Source: Chloromonas sp. AAM2 (Eukaryota > Chlorophyta > Chlorophyceae > Chlamydomonadales > Chlamydomonadaceae). From it: DNA of 22,854 bases. The DNA lies in assembly GCA_004335635.1 (NCBI GenBank), contig QAXH01004117.1, positions 12,675-35,528 on the forward strand. Reading direction: 5' to 3'. Position 1 is the stretch's first letter. Every line of letters begins with the position of its first letter. A model generated the notes under the pieces. It did not search any database. It saw only the letters and a program-made list of their open reading frames with translations, and was not told the origin of the DNA. The position numbers and the translations under genes were made by a program. Of the stretch, positions 20,553 to 22,854 are shown one piece after another.

Positions 20553-22652
20553 ATGTCGTCACAAGAAGACGCCGCAGTGGGCCCTCCGGGAGGCGGAGGG
20601 GCGGTGCAGCGGGAAGTCCCTATGCCGCACCCAACCCATGTCGGAGGCGATGCACAGTTGCAAAAGCACGCCGCCCCGGCCCCGCAGCACCAGAACGCGG
20701 AGAGAATTACCGACCCTAAGCTTCTACGAGTGCTTGTCGTGGACAGCAAGGGCAGCTCACGTACAGCAGTCTGCTCCCTTCTGCGAGACTGCGAGTACCA
20801 GGTGCGACCAAGACTTCAACATGGCCTGTTCAACGCACACAAGGGCAGCAACCACTAGGCCCAATTCGTTTGGAAATGAAGTCGGTAGGCTTCGGGTTTC
20901 TTCGCCCTCTAGTCGCATGGACAATGGCATTGCCCTTGCAGCGCCCCACATTGCATGGTATTGCTACATCCTCTCATAGGTGACTTCGGTAAAGTCCTCG
21001 GCTGAGGCGCTGCATTTTCTGCTGACGGGTCAGCAACCTGGGGCAGGAGAACAGAGTGGAGGGGCCGGCCAGCCACAACATGCGCAGGAAGCACAGAATG
21101 TTGACCTGGTAATCAAGGAACATGAGCCACCAGATGCAGATGCGGGCCGGCTACTTAAGAAAATGGCCCGAAGCGAGCTGCTAAGGAAGATCCCAGTTGT
21201 TGGTAAGAGAATGGGGGCTCGGGTCCGCAGCCAGTGAACTTCACTGCATCCACTGTGTTCGTAAAATGGCAGTACTTCACAATCGCTTCTCAGGCTGGCC
21301 TTGGTTGTCGAGAAAATATTGCGAAATCAGCCTTCCCAATTTCCCCACAAGAATCAGATTGCGAATCAACAAAAGCTCGTCTTCGGATATACGCGCCTCG
21401 GAAATGGCAGCCGTGATGATGGGCGACCTTTCGGAAAAGATGACTGCATGCAGCCTTGTCACGTGCCAGCAGCTGGACTAGTAGACCAGCAGCTGGAGTG
21501 CTTGCCCGCTCGACAGCAATGCATGCCCTGATGGCACATGCCACCATGCAGCATTGCGGGCGGTTGTCAGGCTGGGAGCACAGGCCACAGTCTGTGGACC
21601 ATGCAGCATGGCACACTCTTGACAGGTTCTTGCCATGTTCTGCCTTTGCAGTCATGTCCAGCCAGGACGAGCGCGAGGTGGTGATGAACTGCCTCACACT
21701 GGGAGCAATTGACTACCTGGTAAAGCCTTTGCGACATAATGAGCTGCGACACATCTGGACCCGCGTCTGGTGGTGGCGAAGAGTGAGCAGGGATGGACTG
21801 CATGGCATGGAGAACGCAAACCGCTGCAGCACATGGAGCTTTGGCTTCACTTGCCGCCATGCCTCAGCAACCTCAGCTGATTGGCCTTACACTAGCGAAC
21901 AGGTTTACAACCCTTGGGCATGTACAGCTCTATGTAATCTCTTAGAATGCATGCATGGACTCTCTTGCTGACAGCCACGCCTGTTTCTGGCGGTTGCAGA
22001 GTGGTCTGGGCGCCCCTGTGCCCCTTCTGCACAATCCTCGGGCGCTGCGCTCGCATGACCTCAGCTCCTACCAGAGCAGCGAGAGCAAGGAGACCAAATG
22101 GTACGTGGGGCCAGGCGATGCAGCTGGGGTCTGGCAGCTGATGCTGAGCTGGGCAGGTCGCGGCCTAGGTTTGCGATGAGCGGCGCCAGCTGGGCTGAGG
22201 TTGCATGGGACTGCCAAGCATGCGCATGACCATGAGTTTCATGGGTGTTTTTTGGTGTCTTTGAAGTTTTTCCGGGCATTCTGTCCTCCATGATGGACCT
22301 CGTCGATCCGTCACTTTATCTTCCACCTATCACGTGCCCTGCAATTAGTTCCCCAGCTTTCATGTTTCCATGTTACCTCATCAATGTTTCCATGTTACCT
22401 CATCATTTAGGACCTCCCAGCTGTCCATCAGCAGCATGATGATGATGGATGGTGGTCATGTTAGGGTCGGGTTCATTGGGTCAATTTTGGACCTGGGAAT
22501 AATTCGTAGAATGACAGTCACTTGCCTTGCAGTGATGACGAGGAGGAGCCCACCAGCAAGGAGGGTAGCGCTCCGGACGCCAACAACGGCTCAAACGGCA
22601 ACGGGCACGGCAGCAACGGCCACGGGAGCAAGGACGGCAACGGAACCAGCAG
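20553..22652 (+). CDS. TOC1/PRR-type pseudo-response regulator (3' partial, first 5 exons)
   Basis: Exons 20553-20801, 20980-21202, 21652-21782, 22000-22100 and 22533-22652, all GT...AG and in frame; the gene runs on past the window. Receiver domain at about 59-201: LRVLVVDSKGSSRTAV (58-73) with one acidic residue kept (D64); VTSVKSSAEAL (84-94); VDLVIKEHEPP (124-134), where Glu130 replaces the phospho-acceptor Asp; IPVVVMSSQDE (154-164); and GAIDYLVKPLRHNELRHIW (176-194) with the conserved Lys182. Asp-to-Glu substitution plus the VKPLR-NEL-x-x-x-W ending is diagnostic of plant clock pseudo-response regulators such as TOC1, which act in the nucleus as transcriptional repressors in the circadian circuit. 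A Gly/Gln-rich insertion of about 20 residues (102-122) lies inside the domain. After it come a Ser-rich and then an Asn/Gly-rich acidic linker. The CCT DNA-binding domain expected at the C-terminus is outside the window. The start ATG 20553 overlaps the stop of an upstream frame (TAATG). Which PRR paralogue it is cannot be settled. Confidence 0.87.
22362..22405. repeat. 22-bp perfect tandem duplication
   Basis: ATGTTTCCATGTTACCTCAT plus CA occurs at 22362-22383 and again at 22384-22405, in the intron between PRR exons 4 and 5. Confidence 0.92.
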
Positions 22653-22684
22653 GTGGGGTGCGAAGCATCAGGCTCTACCTCACT

Positions 22685-22854
22685 CATCAGGTGCCACATG
22701 CATCAGGTGCCACATGCATCAGGTGCCACATGCATCAGGTGCCACATGCATCAGGTGCCACAGCCACATGCATCAGGTGCCACAGCCACATGCATCAGGT
22801 GCCACAACCACATGCATCAGGTGCCACAGCCACATGCATCAGGTGCCACAGCCG
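22685..22854. repeat. Minisatellite: 16-bp units changing to 22-bp units
   Basis: Four units of CATCAGGTGCCACATG (22685-22748) are followed by 22-bp units that carry an extra CAGCCA (22749-22770, 22771-22792, 22793-22814 with one substitution, 22815-22836, and a partial one to the window end). It begins 32 bases after the CAG|GTGGGG donor of PRR exon 5, so it is intronic in this model. Neither unit length keeps a reading frame. Confidence 0.95.

Noticed and set aside
22685..22854. Possible CRISPR array
   Set aside because: Units are contiguous without unique spacers, in a eukaryotic intron; it is a minisatellite.

Overview
The window is nuclear DNA of a photosynthetic, flagellate-lineage eukaryote, most likely a green alga. 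All four recognisable genes are split into short exons with GT...AG introns. One is a plant-type circadian pseudo-response regulator, which points to Viridiplantae. Another is a SAS6-like protein, which is found in lineages that build basal bodies. TGTAA, the usual polyadenylation signal of chlorophytes, occurs behind at least one gene. Base composition looks roughly balanced by eye, and introns carry many (CA)n/(GT)n tracts and small local duplications. A Dunaliella-like or volvocalean chlorophyte would fit, but the species is not determined here.

Layout. At 1-318 lies the 3' end of a non-LTR retrotransposon. At 597-6184 (+) is a ten-exon gene, cut at its 5' end, for a multi-pass membrane protein of the plant prominin/tweety-like type with a Gln-rich tail. 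6185-8125 is a convergent spacer. At 8126-11574 (-) is an eight-exon gene for a 274-residue SAS6-like (SAS6L) protein. 11575-13538 is a spacer. At 13539-17545 (-) is a ZNG1/CBWD-type CobW GTPase gene of seven or eight exons. 17546-20552 is a 3-kb divergent spacer with dispersed repeats. At 20553-22652 (+) are the first five exons of a TOC1/PRR-type gene, which runs off the right edge into a 16/22-bp minisatellite.

The four genes do not form an operon or an obvious pathway. They cover membrane organisation, basal body/flagellum, zinc delivery to methionine aminopeptidase and the circadian clock. Exon models were built by hand. Each junction was checked for GT/AG and for an unbroken reading frame, and the SAS6L, ZNG1 and PRR models close exactly in frame. 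Family calls rest on remembered conserved motifs, not on a database search.

The items most worth a second look are: the complete SAS6L gene; ZNG1 with a degenerate METAP1-binding motif, a ~90-residue insertion and a 53-bp duplication over its stop codon; a fold-back element in an intron; a 34-bp retrotransposon tail with an apparent target-site duplication; many junctions of the form AG|GT, which may record intron gain; and the minisatellite that switches unit length.
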